Positions 1-6,669 are shown, counted from the first letter of the stretch. The stretch is 12,160 bases of DNA from an uncultured Treponema sp. (GCA_945833725.1 CAMAFU010000033.1:1-12160), one strand, 5' to 3'. The notes: a model not told the origin generated them from the sequence alone. Program-made: numbers and translations.

Positions 1-331
1 CTGATTTTTCCATAAATTTTGAATAATCAGCAATAGAACAGTTAGACTTATTAAAATCGAAAACAAAACTTCCTGTTTCATCAGTTACAGAAATTTCAGA
101 ATTCCTTACAGCAAGAAGAATAGGAACGCATTTCAATGTCTCAGGATATTTTTGAAGAAGATTCTCAAAATCAGTTTTGATATTTTTTGAGCCAATCAAA
201 GAATTAAGAATATTTAATTCGACCTTAATTGAATCAATATTCTCATATACTTTCTTAAAATCCACATAATAAGAATATGTAGCGATACTTTCTCTAAAAG
301 TATCAAGCCATTTATAAAAATCTCTTTTCAA
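1..331 (-). CDS. dpnB: DpnII-type (GATC) type II restriction endonuclease, N-terminal part
   Basis: I translated this frame by hand; it is open to the window edge and gives about 110 residues. The translation closely resembles the N-terminus of R.DpnII as I remember it, with blocks such as WLDTFRES, VYENIDSIK, LNSLIGSKNI and a later FDFNKSNCSI...YSKFMEKS. R.DpnII cuts unmethylated GATC; its catalytic region lies further along the protein, outside this window. The start is a TTG at 331-329 that overlaps the TGA stop of the upstream gene by two bases, with a GGAGG ribosome site four bases before it, so translational coupling is likely. It is the last visible gene of the leftward operon after the cognate methyltransferase, a layout that lets modification precede cutting. 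Whether the full gene is intact cannot be seen. Confidence 0.88.
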   Translation of the reverse strand, partial: MKRDFYKWLDTFRESIATYSYYVDFKKVYENIDSIKVELNILNSLIGSKNIKTDFENLLQKYPETLKCVPILLAVRNSEISVTDETGSFVFDFNKSNCSIADYSKFMEKS

Positions 332-807
332 TTTTCCTCCATGATTTTTACAGTGCCAGTATTAAATAAAACAAATTCTTCACCTGTTGTTTCAATATCA
401 TAATATCTAATTCCATCAAATCCATTTTTCAAAGTATATTTTTCAAGGCAATCGTCTGATTTAAAAAATCTATACGCATCTTTTTTAAAATTAATTAAAT
501 CTTTTTCATCTGTCAAATCTATAAAATTAGGAGCTCCATAATATGTTAATATCTCACCTTCTTCTCCACCACAATTATAAAAATTATTTAATGCAAATCT
601 ATCTTTTCCAAGATATAAACCTTTACCAACTCCAGATTCACCAAATCCTCCAGTAGCATGATAAAAATAATTGTCTTTATAATTTTTTGTTTTTGCAATG
701 TCTTCTTCGAATTTCGTTATTGCAAAAGGTTCTTTTCGCCAATCACCAAATGCATTAAGAAAATGTTTCTGATTATACGGTAACATAAATAATTCTTCAG
801 CAGTCAT
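328..807 (-). CDS. ADP-ribosyltransferase-fold-like protein inside the R-M operon
   Basis: A 159-residue soluble protein without signal peptide or membrane helix. The pattern resembles the small ART folds found in polyvalent phage and toxin proteins: a first strand with YFYHAT (H50), then GLYLGKDR (Y65) followed by a short helix, then GFDGIRYY (129-136) and a final EEFVLFNTGTVKI (143-155), which matches the common 'GYDGI...EYVVFDPxxIK' ending. H50, Y65 and E143 or E144 could form an H-Y-E type triad. This is pattern recognition, not a search result, and activity is unproven. It begins 12 bases after the methyltransferase stop behind a very strong GGGAGGGGAG site and its stop overlaps the start of the endonuclease, so it is translated as part of the R-M operon. 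It occupies the slot of dpnA in the pneumococcal locus. It could be a toxin, an accessory antiphage effector or an inactive binding fold. Confidence 0.6.
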   Translation of the reverse strand: MTAEELFMLPYNQKHFLNAFGDWRKEPFAITKFEEDIAKTKNYKDNYFYHATGGFGESGVGKGLYLGKDRFALNNFYNCGGEEGEILTYYGAPNFIDLTDEKDLINFKKDAYRFFKSDDCLEKYTLKNGFDGIRYYDIETTGEEFVLFNTGTVKIMEEN

Positions 808-819
808 TATCTCCCCTCC

Positions 820-1713
820 CTAAAAGCAAGCAACCATTATTTCAGTAATCTCACCACGACCGTTTGCATTGCTGTTTATCATTCTTGAAGCATTCACACG
901 TTGAATATCATAATCCTTATACAACTCATCAAAAAAATTGTCTTCTGGATTTACATTTTTTGGATCAGAATTACTCAACAGAACTTTTGCACCATGACCT
1001 CTGTTATAAATTCTTGATACAAAATTTCCCAACTCGATTTGTTTTTCATCATCAAAACCATCTTTAGAATAAGAAGTAAAGGCTGATGTTTTTGTTAAAG
1101 GTCGATATGGTGGATCAATATATACAAAAGTTTTTTTAGTAATAAACTCTTCTGTTTGAGAATATGAACCCGTTAAAATCTGAACATTTTGTAAAACCTT
1201 ATTTACGGCTCGAAGATTTTCAGAATTACAAATAGCAGGATTTTTATAAACACCACTTGGAACATTATACAATCCTTTTCCATTTACTCGATATAAACCA
1301 TTAAAGCAAGTTTTATTCAAATAAATCATTAAAGCAGCTTTCTCAACAGAATCTTCTTTTGCAAGAATCAACTCATTAAAACGACTTCGTTTTTCATAAT
1401 AATCTTCTTTTCTAGCATCCATTTCTAAAGATAAATAATTATTCTGCCATAATGAAAGTAATGAAATCAAATCATTAACATTGTTTTTTATCTGAACATA
1501 GGTATTTGTAAGTTCAGGGTTAATATCATTTATCAAAACTTCTTTAGGTTGAAATTTTGTAAGAATATCAAAAAGAACTGCTCCACCTCCAACAAAAGGC
1601 TCACAATACTTTTCAATTTTTTCTGGATAATATTTTCTTATTTCATCAAGTAATTGAGTTTTTCCACCAGCCCATTTTAAAAACGGCTTTGCTTCCGTAT
1701 TTGTTTTATTCAT
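820..1713 (-). CDS. dam: Dam/DpnM-type DNA adenine-N6 methyltransferase (GATC)
   Basis: A 297-residue alpha-class (D12) N6-adenine methyltransferase. Visible motifs in order are FLKWAGGK (11-18, motif X), FVGGGAVLF (40-48, motif I, S-adenosylmethionine binding), the Dam-typical NKTCFNGLYRVN (133-144), the catalytic DPPY (200-203), and AFTSYSKDGF (211-220), the region linked to target recognition in the Dam/DpnM group. Family knowledge says it methylates adenine in GATC, protecting the host from the DpnII-type nuclease encoded downstream. Length fits the family. It is the first gene of the leftward operon; ATG at 1713-1711 has a modest AAGGGA site. Codons are strongly A/T-ending compared with genes to the right, suggesting acquisition with its partner. 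Specificity is inferred from family and from the neighbouring nuclease. Confidence 0.93.
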   Translation of the reverse strand: MNKTNTEAKPFLKWAGGKTQLLDEIRKYYPEKIEKYCEPFVGGGAVLFDILTKFQPKEVLINDINPELTNTYVQIKNNVNDLISLLSLWQNNYLSLEMDARKEDYYEKRSRFNELILAKEDSVEKAALMIYLNKTCFNGLYRVNGKGLYNVPSGVYKNPAICNSENLRAVNKVLQNVQILTGSYSQTEEFITKKTFVYIDPPYRPLTKTSAFTSYSKDGFDDEKQIELGNFVSRIYNRGHGAKVLLSNSDPKNVNPEDNFFDELYKDYDIQRVNASRMINSNANGRGEITEIMVACF

Positions 1714-1722
1714 TGTTCCCTT

Positions 1723-1756
1723 ATAGTACTATGTTTTTGCGGGTATTTTCTACCAA
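1723..1756 (-). promoter_or_regulatory. Candidate promoter of the R-M operon
   Basis: Reading leftwards there is TTGGTA (1756-1751), a 17-base spacer, and CATAGT (1733-1728); a second TACTAT-like -10 overlaps at 1728-1723. Matches to consensus are partial and the distance to the ATG at 1713 is short, so the leader would be only a few bases long or the true -10 lies elsewhere. Confidence 0.35.
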
Positions 1757-1785
1757 TGAAAACATGTTTTTGATTCAAAACATAG
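1729..1785. repeat. AAAACAT half-site repeats upstream of dam (operator-like)
   Basis: CTATGTTTT (1729-1737) and AAAACATAG (1777-1785) form a perfect 9-base inverted repeat. Between them lies a 12-base palindrome AAAACATGTTTT (1759-1770). So four related half-sites flank and overlap the candidate promoter of the R-M operon. This geometry is what one would expect of operators for a dimeric regulator, but no controller protein gene is seen in the window. Confidence 0.5.
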
Positions 1786-1830
1786 CCCCTTCGTGATGTT
1801 TCCAAACTGTTTTTTTTCAGTTATTCTTAG

Positions 1831-1891
1831 CCCGGATTGGAGGGGCGTAGTTGCGCAGCAATGGAGCGGCAGCGGAACCCCGGAAAGCCGG
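1831..1891. repeat. GC-rich structured intergenic element
   Basis: A GC-rich islet in AT-rich spacer between the divergent dam and HD-GYP genes. It has nested pairing potential: CCGG 1832-1835 with CCGG 1888-1891, GGGG 1842-1845 with CCCC 1878-1881, and TTGC 1851-1854 with GCAA 1858-1861. No open frame of note crosses it. It may be a dispersed intergenic repeat or a small structured RNA; its orientation and role cannot be decided from one copy. The rest of the 1714-1976 spacer holds only the promoters and AAAACAT repeats. Confidence 0.45.
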
Positions 1892-1921
1892 TGATGTATC
1901 CAATTTGCTCCTTATCTGTAA

Positions 1922-1950
1922 TTGAAATTATTCCTTTTTGTTCTTAAAAT
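1922..1950 (+). promoter_or_regulatory. Sigma-70-type promoter of the HD-GYP gene
   Basis: TTGAAA (1922-1927), exactly 17 bases, then TAAAAT (1945-1950). Five of six and five of six matches to the consensus with ideal spacing. Transcription would begin near 1957, leaving a leader of about 20 bases before the ATG at 1977. Only a weak CCGGGG ribosome site lies in that leader. Confidence 0.65.
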
Positions 1951-1976
1951 TATTGTAGTAAAAAACCGGGGTTTAA

Positions 1977-3260
1977 ATGAATTTTGTTAAATTGCAAATC
2001 GGGTGTCTTATTGTTGCCCTTTACATCGAAGGAATTTACATCTGGCAGACTTTAAGCAAAAATATTAAATGCAACCGCATGTTCGATGCCATTATGATTG
2101 TAATTCCGTATATGATTATTATCGACGGCATTACGGCCTGGACTGTTAATCATCTTGATTCGGTGCCGCCTGTTCTTAATCTTGTGCTGCACGGTATATT
2201 TTTCTTTTTTCTGGCATCCTTTATGCCCCTTGTTTTTCTGTACATTCTAAACTTAATCCGCGGTATTCCTAAAAATAAAATTCTCCGTACCCTTCTTTTT
2301 GTGCCGTATTTTGTCTGCCTTACCGTTGTTTTTATTTTTCTTCCAAAGTTAAACTACATAATCGGCAAAACTACAAACTACTCTATGGGCATTTCTGTTT
2401 ACGCCTGCTATTTTTCCGTAATTTTTTATTTTTCGGCCACTTTTATTTTTACCATTACAAAACTCAAAACTATCGAAGCACGAAAAAGAGTAAACATTGT
2501 AACTTTTATGACTTTAACTCTCTTTATTCTTGTTCTTCAGACAATTTTCCCGGAAATTCTTATTTCTTCCCTGGTGCCTACTTTTCTTCTTATGAGCCTT
2601 TACATAAACATTGAAGATCCGGCATTAACAAGGCTAAGAAAATACAACAACGACACCGTTACAAGTTTTGCCGCCCTTGTTGAAAGCAGAGATTCCAGCA
2701 CAGGCGGTCATGTAAAGCGAACCCAAAGCTATGTAAAAATCATTCTCGACGAAATAAATAAAAATCACCTTTACCGGGAAATAATGACAAGGGATTTTGA
2801 AGATAACATGTTCAACGCCGCCCCTATGCACGACATCGGCAAAATGTCTACTCCCGACACAATTTTACAAAAACCGGGCAAACTTACCGACGAAGAATAC
2901 GAAATTATGAAACTTCATGCCGCAAAAGGCGGAGAAATTATAAAAGAAACTTTCCGCGATTTGGAAGAACCGGAATTTCTGGAAACTGCCTACCTTGTTG
3001 CAAGGTATCATCACGAAAAATGGAACGGAAAAGGCTATCCGGAAGGCTTAAAGGAAACTCAAATTCCTTTTCCCGCCAGAATTATGGCTATTGCCGATGT
3101 TTTCGATGCAGTTTCTGCAAAAAGATGCTACCGGGATGCCCTGCCTCTTGATGTTTGTTTTAAAATAATCGAAGATGGCGCAGGCTCCGATTTTGATCCC
3201 CAGCTTGCACAACTTTTTTTAAACGCAAAAGAAAAAATTACAAAAATCTGTCGGCCTTAA
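1977..3260 (+). CDS. Membrane HD-GYP domain protein, probable cyclic-di-GMP phosphodiesterase
   Basis: 427 residues. The first ~212 residues hold about seven hydrophobic segments (roughly 5-25, 36-56, 66-95, 103-123, 138-162, 173-190, 193-212), an integral membrane sensor-like region without a recognised ligand site. The rest is a canonical HD-GYP domain: GGHVKRT (H245), the HD pair in MHDIGK (H285, D286), H314, HHE (345-347) with GKGYP (351-355), and PARIMAIADVFDAV with D374. All metal-binding positions expected of the family appear present, so activity on cyclic-di-GMP is likely; HD-GYP enzymes typically give GMP or pGpG. The cytoplasmic domain would respond to the membrane part. The downstream methyltransferase starts 22 bases after the stop, so the two are probably cotranscribed, although a functional link is not obvious. 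Confidence 0.9.
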   Translation: MNFVKLQIGCLIVALYIEGIYIWQTLSKNIKCNRMFDAIMIVIPYMIIIDGITAWTVNHLDSVPPVLNLVLHGIFFFFLASFMPLVFLYILNLIRGIPKNKILRTLLFVPYFVCLTVVFIFLPKLNYIIGKTTNYSMGISVYACYFSVIFYFSATFIFTITKLKTIEARKRVNIVTFMTLTLFILVLQTIFPEILISSLVPTFLLMSLYINIEDPALTRLRKYNNDTVTSFAALVESRDSSTGGHVKRTQSYVKIILDEINKNHLYREIMTRDFEDNMFNAAPMHDIGKMSTPDTILQKPGKLTDEEYEIMKLHAAKGGEIIKETFRDLEEPEFLETAYLVARYHHEKWNGKGYPEGLKETQIPFPARIMAIADVFDAVSAKRCYRDALPLDVCFKIIEDGAGSDFDPQLAQLFLNAKEKITKICRP

Positions 3261-3282
3261 TTTGCCGCCGGGAACTTAAAAA

Positions 3283-4230
3283 ATGGAAAAAAAAGAAAAA
3301 GCAAAGAACAACAGAACAATTTCCTTGCTTCCAGAAGAAATAAAAAAAATCCGCTCAAAAATCATACAAACTCAAGACATTACAGAATCAACCGACTTTA
3401 CAAATAAAACTTTGAACGGCGATTTGCTGGAAATATTAAAATTTATTCCCGACAGTTTTGCCGATTTAATTATTATAGATCCGCCCTATAACCTTTCAAA
3501 AAATTTTAACGGCTTAAAGTTTAATTCCCGGTCACAGGAAAACTACGAATCTTATCTGGAATCTTGGCTTCCCCCTGTGTGCAAAAAACTGAAAAATAAC
3601 GGTTCCCTTTATGTATGCTGCGACTGGAAATGCACATCTTCCATTCAGAAGGCACTAGAAAAGGAACTTACCGTTATAAACAGAATCACCTGGCAGCGGG
3701 AAAAAGGCCGGGGTGCAAAATCAAACTGGAAAAACGCAATGGAAGACATTTGGTTTGCCGTAAAAAATCCCGACGACTACTATTTTAATGTAGAAGCCGT
3801 AAAGCAAAAAAGGCGGGTTCTTGCCCCTTACAAAGAAAACGGTCTTCCAAAAGACTGGAATAAAAGCGAAGAAGGAAATTTCCGCCTTACATATCCGTCA
3901 AATTTCTGGGACGATATTTCAATTCCCTTCTGGTCCATGCCGGAAAATACCACTCACCCAACTCAAAAACCGGAAAAACTCTACGCAAAACTGATTCTTG
4001 CTTCTTCCAAAGAAGGCGACATGGTTTTTGATCCTTTTTTGGGCAGCGGAACTGCAAGCGTAACATCAAAAAAACTCAACAGAAAATACTGCGGCATTGA
4101 ATTAAACGAAGAATACTGTCTGCTGGCAGAAAAACGCCTGGAAATGGCAGAAACAGACTCAGAAATTCAAGGGTACAGCGACGGAGTTTTCTGGGAACGA
4201 AACACCCTTTCTTTTCAAAAAAAAAAATGA
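3283..4230 (+). CDS. Beta-class site-specific DNA methyltransferase (probable adenine-N6), solitary
   Basis: 315 residues with the beta-class motif order: catalytic DPPYNL (66-71, motif IV) near the N-terminus and the S-adenosylmethionine site FDPFLGSGT (249-257, motif I) near the C-terminus, preceded by HPTQKP (225-230) and followed by YCGIELNEEY (269-278, motif II). DPPY in a beta-class enzyme usually means N6-adenine, less often N4-cytosine. The recognition sequence cannot be told from the sequence; the stretch between the motifs (about 135-220) should hold the target recognition part. No nuclease gene flanks it on this strand, so it may be an orphan regulatory methylase. Its GC-containing codons (GCC, AAC, CCGG-rich) match the HD-GYP gene rather than the AT-rich dam operon, so it is probably not part of that system. 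Its end carries a run of eleven A. Confidence 0.88.
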   Translation: MEKKEKAKNNRTISLLPEEIKKIRSKIIQTQDITESTDFTNKTLNGDLLEILKFIPDSFADLIIIDPPYNLSKNFNGLKFNSRSQENYESYLESWLPPVCKKLKNNGSLYVCCDWKCTSSIQKALEKELTVINRITWQREKGRGAKSNWKNAMEDIWFAVKNPDDYYFNVEAVKQKRRVLAPYKENGLPKDWNKSEEGNFRLTYPSNFWDDISIPFWSMPENTTHPTQKPEKLYAKLILASSKEGDMVFDPFLGSGTASVTSKKLNRKYCGIELNEEYCLLAEKRLEMAETDSEIQGYSDGVFWERNTLSFQKKK

Positions 4231-4236
4231 TAGAAT
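4208..4236 (+). promoter_or_regulatory. Weak candidate promoter for glnN
   Basis: TAGAAT at 4231-4236 is a good -10, right after the stop of the methyltransferase, but the hexamer 17 bases upstream (TTTCTT, 4208-4213) is a poor -35. The spacer contains eleven consecutive A (4217-4227), which may bend the DNA. If used, the glnN leader would be about 80 bases long. Read-through from the upstream genes is the alternative. Confidence 0.3.
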
Positions 4237-4325
4237 AGGCACACTTAAAAAAAATCCGCAAAGGCGCGGTGGCTCAAAACCAAGGCAGTCGTGTCGTTAA
4301 ATGCGGACATTGCGAGGAAATTATA

Positions 4326-6407
4326 ATGAACGTCCCAGAAATTTTTGGCAGCATGGTTTTTAACGAAAAAGAAATGAAAAAGCGCCTTTCCAAAGAAAGC
4401 TATACATCCCTTAAACGAACAATGGTTCAGGGTTCTCCTTTGGAAGAAGGAGTTGCCAACGAAGTAGCCAGTGCCATGAAAGACTGGGCAATAGAAAAAG
4501 GAGCCACTCACTATTCCCACTGGTTCCAGCCCCTTACAGGCATTACAGCCGAAAAACACGAAGGATTCATTACCCCAGCAGAAGAAGGTGGCATAATTAT
4601 GTCTTTCAGCGGCAAAGAACTTATAAAAGGCGAGCCAGACGCATCTTCTTTTCCTTCCGGCGGCAAGCGTTCAACATTCGAAGCCAGAGGCTACACAGTT
4701 TGGGATCCAACTTCCTTCCCATTTGTAAAAGACCACACCCTCTGCATCCCTACAGCATTTTTTTCCTACACAGGAGAAGCTTTAGACAAAAAAACACCTC
4801 TCCTGCGCTCCATGGAAAGCCTTAACGAGCAGGCACTTAGAATCCTTAAACTTTTTGGAAACGATGCAACCCATGTAACAACAACAATGGGACCGGAACA
4901 GGAATATTTTCTTGTAGACGAAAAACTTTACTCCCAGCGCAAAGACCTTAAAATGTGCGGAAGAACGCTTTTTGGTTCAAAACCGGTAAAAGGTCAGGAA
5001 ATGGACGACCAGTATTACGCCGCCATAAAACCGCGGGTCATTGAATACATGGAAGACTTAAACGAAGAATTATGGAAACTGGGCATATACTGCAAAACAG
5101 AACACAACGAAGCCGCCCCAGCCCAGCACGAAATGGCACCAATTTTTACCACATCAAATCTGGCCGCCGACCAAAACCAGCTTACAATGGAAATAATGAA
5201 AAAGGTTGCCCGCCGCCACGGACTTATCTGCCTCCTTCACGAAAAACCCTTCGAAGGCGTAAACGGAAGCGGCAAACACAACAACTGGTCAATAGCCACC
5301 GACAAAGGCGAAAATCTATTTGCTCCTGGAAAAACTCCCGGACAAAACGCCCAGTTCCTGCTTTTCCTTACAGCCGTAATAAAAGCTGTAGACGATCATC
5401 AGGATTTGCTCAGGGCAATAGTAGCCTCTGCCGGAAACGACCACCGTCTTGGTGCCAACGAAGCCCCACCAGCCATAATGTCAATTTATGTAGGCGACGA
5501 ACTGGAAGCAATCCTTAACTCCATAAAAGAAGGAAAAGCCTACAGCGACAAAACAAACAAAAAACTTTCCATTGGCGTAGATGTTCTCCCACCAATTCCA
5601 AAAGACTCCACCGACAGAAACAGAACAAGCCCATTTGCCTTTACAGGAAACCGCTTCGAATTCCGCTCTGTAGGTTCAAACCTTTCCATTTCCGGCCCAA
5701 ACACCATCCTTAACGCCATACTTGCCGACACTCTGGCAATTTTTGCCGACGAACTGGAAAAAGCCCCAGATTTTGAAAAAGCCCTTCAAGAACTTATAAA
5801 ACGGGAAATAAAGGCTCACGACAGAATACTTTTTAACGGCAACGGCTACGGCGAAGAATGGATAAAAGAAGCCGAAAAACGGGGATTAAAAAATTATCCG
5901 ACAACACCAGATGCCATGGAACACTATCTGGACACAAAAAACATAGAACTTTTCCGCCGGACAGAAATTTACACCGAAGTTGAAATGAAAAGCCACTACG
6001 ATGTAAAACTAGAAAAATACTGCCAGATTCTTAACATCGAAGTAGAAACAATGCTAGAAATGGTTCACAAAGACATAATTCCATGCACATTCCGCTATCT
6101 GAACAATCTGGCCGACACACTATCAAAACTCAGCGGCAGCGGAGCACCATTTACAGGCGGCAAAAAGCTTATAAAAAAACTAGACAGCCTTATAACCCGA
6201 CTAGACGAAAAAACCGAAAATCTGGCGCAACTGCACGAAAACACAAAAACCGCCGCAACTTTCATGGAAAAAGCCCGCAGTTATGCCGACAAAATACTTC
6301 CTGCCATGAACGAAGTTCGAAAAATCGCCGACGAAATAGAACCTCTTTTAGGCACCGAGTACAAGCCGTACCCAAGTTACGAAGATTTACTTTTTTCCGT
6401 GCAGTAA
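4326..6407 (+). CDS. glnN: Glutamine synthetase type III
   Basis: Makes glutamine from glutamate, ammonia and ATP; the main ammonia-assimilating step in many anaerobes. From the ATG at 4326 the protein has 693 residues, the usual length for the large GlnN class and far longer than GlnA. The N-terminal MNVPEIFGSMVF is typical of the family. Active-site blocks seen are GPEQEY (189-194), EHNEAAPAQHE (259-269), GSGKHNNWS (314-322) and NRTSPFAFTGNRFEFR (432-447), which carry metal, glutamate and ATP contacts in glutamine synthetases. I chose 4326 because a GAGGAA ribosome site sits eight bases upstream and homology begins there; the in-frame GTG at 4269 would add 19 residues (including CGHC) unlike the family. 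No insertion or frameshift is seen. It is likely dodecameric and cytosolic. Confidence 0.96.
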   Translation: MNVPEIFGSMVFNEKEMKKRLSKESYTSLKRTMVQGSPLEEGVANEVASAMKDWAIEKGATHYSHWFQPLTGITAEKHEGFITPAEEGGIIMSFSGKELIKGEPDASSFPSGGKRSTFEARGYTVWDPTSFPFVKDHTLCIPTAFFSYTGEALDKKTPLLRSMESLNEQALRILKLFGNDATHVTTTMGPEQEYFLVDEKLYSQRKDLKMCGRTLFGSKPVKGQEMDDQYYAAIKPRVIEYMEDLNEELWKLGIYCKTEHNEAAPAQHEMAPIFTTSNLAADQNQLTMEIMKKVARRHGLICLLHEKPFEGVNGSGKHNNWSIATDKGENLFAPGKTPGQNAQFLLFLTAVIKAVDDHQDLLRAIVASAGNDHRLGANEAPPAIMSIYVGDELEAILNSIKEGKAYSDKTNKKLSIGVDVLPPIPKDSTDRNRTSPFAFTGNRFEFRSVGSNLSISGPNTILNAILADTLAIFADELEKAPDFEKALQELIKREIKAHDRILFNGNGYGEEWIKEAEKRGLKNYPTTPDAMEHYLDTKNIELFRRTEIYTEVEMKSHYDVKLEKYCQILNIEVETMLEMVHKDIIPCTFRYLNNLADTLSKLSGSGAPFTGGKKLIKKLDSLITRLDEKTENLAQLHENTKTAATFMEKARSYADKILPAMNEVRKIADEIEPLLGTEYKPYPSYEDLLFSVQ

Positions 6408-6433
6408 GCCATCTACAAGTTTATAAAAAAAAG

Positions 6434-6543
6434 GGCGTGCCCCTCCGCAAGCTTCGGGTCGCTATGTCCACCCTTCGCTACCGCTCATTCCTCCACTTCG
6501 TTACGGAACGCCTTACGGCGGGGTTCCCAGCGCTCACGCACAG
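6434..6543. repeat. GC-rich intergenic element with hairpins downstream of glnN
   Basis: A GC-rich block that contrasts with the A-rich sequence on both sides. It opens with GGGCGTGCCCC and contains a hairpin of GGAACGCC (6505-6512), loop TTAC, and GGCG (6517-6520) then TTCC (6524-6527), with a three-G bulge. Frames across it are chance. There is no T run after it on the plus strand, so it is not a normal terminator. The block shares short strings with the reverse complement of 1831-1891 (CGGGGTTCC; CGCTACCGCTCATT against CGCTGCCGCTCCATT), but in a different order. It looks like a dispersed intergenic repeat. The remaining parts of 6408-6669 hold the promoter and leader of the next gene. Confidence 0.5.
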
Positions 6544-6573
6544 ACAATTAAAAAAGTCGGTATAGTGCAAATA

Positions 6574-6608
6574 CCCCCCCCCATTTTCTACAAAAGATGC
6601 GTTATAAT
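6574..6608 (+). promoter_or_regulatory. Promoter of the lipoprotein gene with a nine-C tract
   Basis: A perfect TATAAT (6603-6608) has no recognisable -35; that position (about 6580-6585) falls at the end of a run of nine C (6574-6582). Transcription would start near 6615, giving a leader of about 55 bases. Length changes in the C run would alter the spacing or sequence of the -35 region. Confidence 0.5.
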
Positions 6609-6629
6609 TCTCCGTAATCATAAAAAGTG

Positions 6630-6650
6630 GGGAAGTGTTATACATTTCCC
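6630..6650 (+). promoter_or_regulatory. Leader hairpin before the lipoprotein ribosome site
   Basis: GGGAAGTGT (6630-6638) pairs with ACATTTCCC (6642-6650) over nine base pairs including one G-U pair, with a three-base TAT loop. It lies in the predicted 5' leader, nine bases before the GGAGGA ribosome site (6659-6664). It could stabilise the mRNA or affect translation. No T run follows, so it is not a terminator. Confidence 0.55.
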
Positions 6651-6669
6651 GCAAATACGGAGGATTTTT

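Noticed and set aside
1805..1822. AACTG, eight T, CAGTT as a terminator hairpin
   Set aside because: The stem is five base pairs with the T run in the loop rather than after it; both flanking genes read away from it.
4217..4227. Run of eleven A at the end of the methyltransferase gene as a phase-variation switch
   Set aside because: It encodes only the last residues (QKKK), so slippage would change just the tail and not the enzyme core.
3283..4230. Second methyltransferase as the DpnA partner of the DpnII system
   Set aside because: It lies on the other strand in a different transcript, has different codon use, and differs clearly from DpnA in the region between its motifs.
4269..4325. GTG-initiated N-terminal extension of glnN with a CGHC motif
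   Set aside because: The ATG at 4326 has a proper GAGGAA site and begins where type III glutamine synthetases normally begin; the extension looks like leader sequence.
5072..5518. Open frame of 148 codons inside glnN
   Set aside because: Shadow frame with a basic, Pro/Ser-rich translation typical of out-of-frame reading.
6083..6565. Open frame of 160 codons overlapping the end of glnN and the GC-rich block
   Set aside because: It is a shadow of glnN in another frame, with Arg/Lys/Thr-rich low-complexity translation and no ribosome site.
6565..6669. N-terminal extension of the lipoprotein by 35 residues
   Set aside because: It would bury the signal peptide and crosses the TATAAT promoter; the ATG at 6670 has a GGAGGA site and a signal peptide directly after it.
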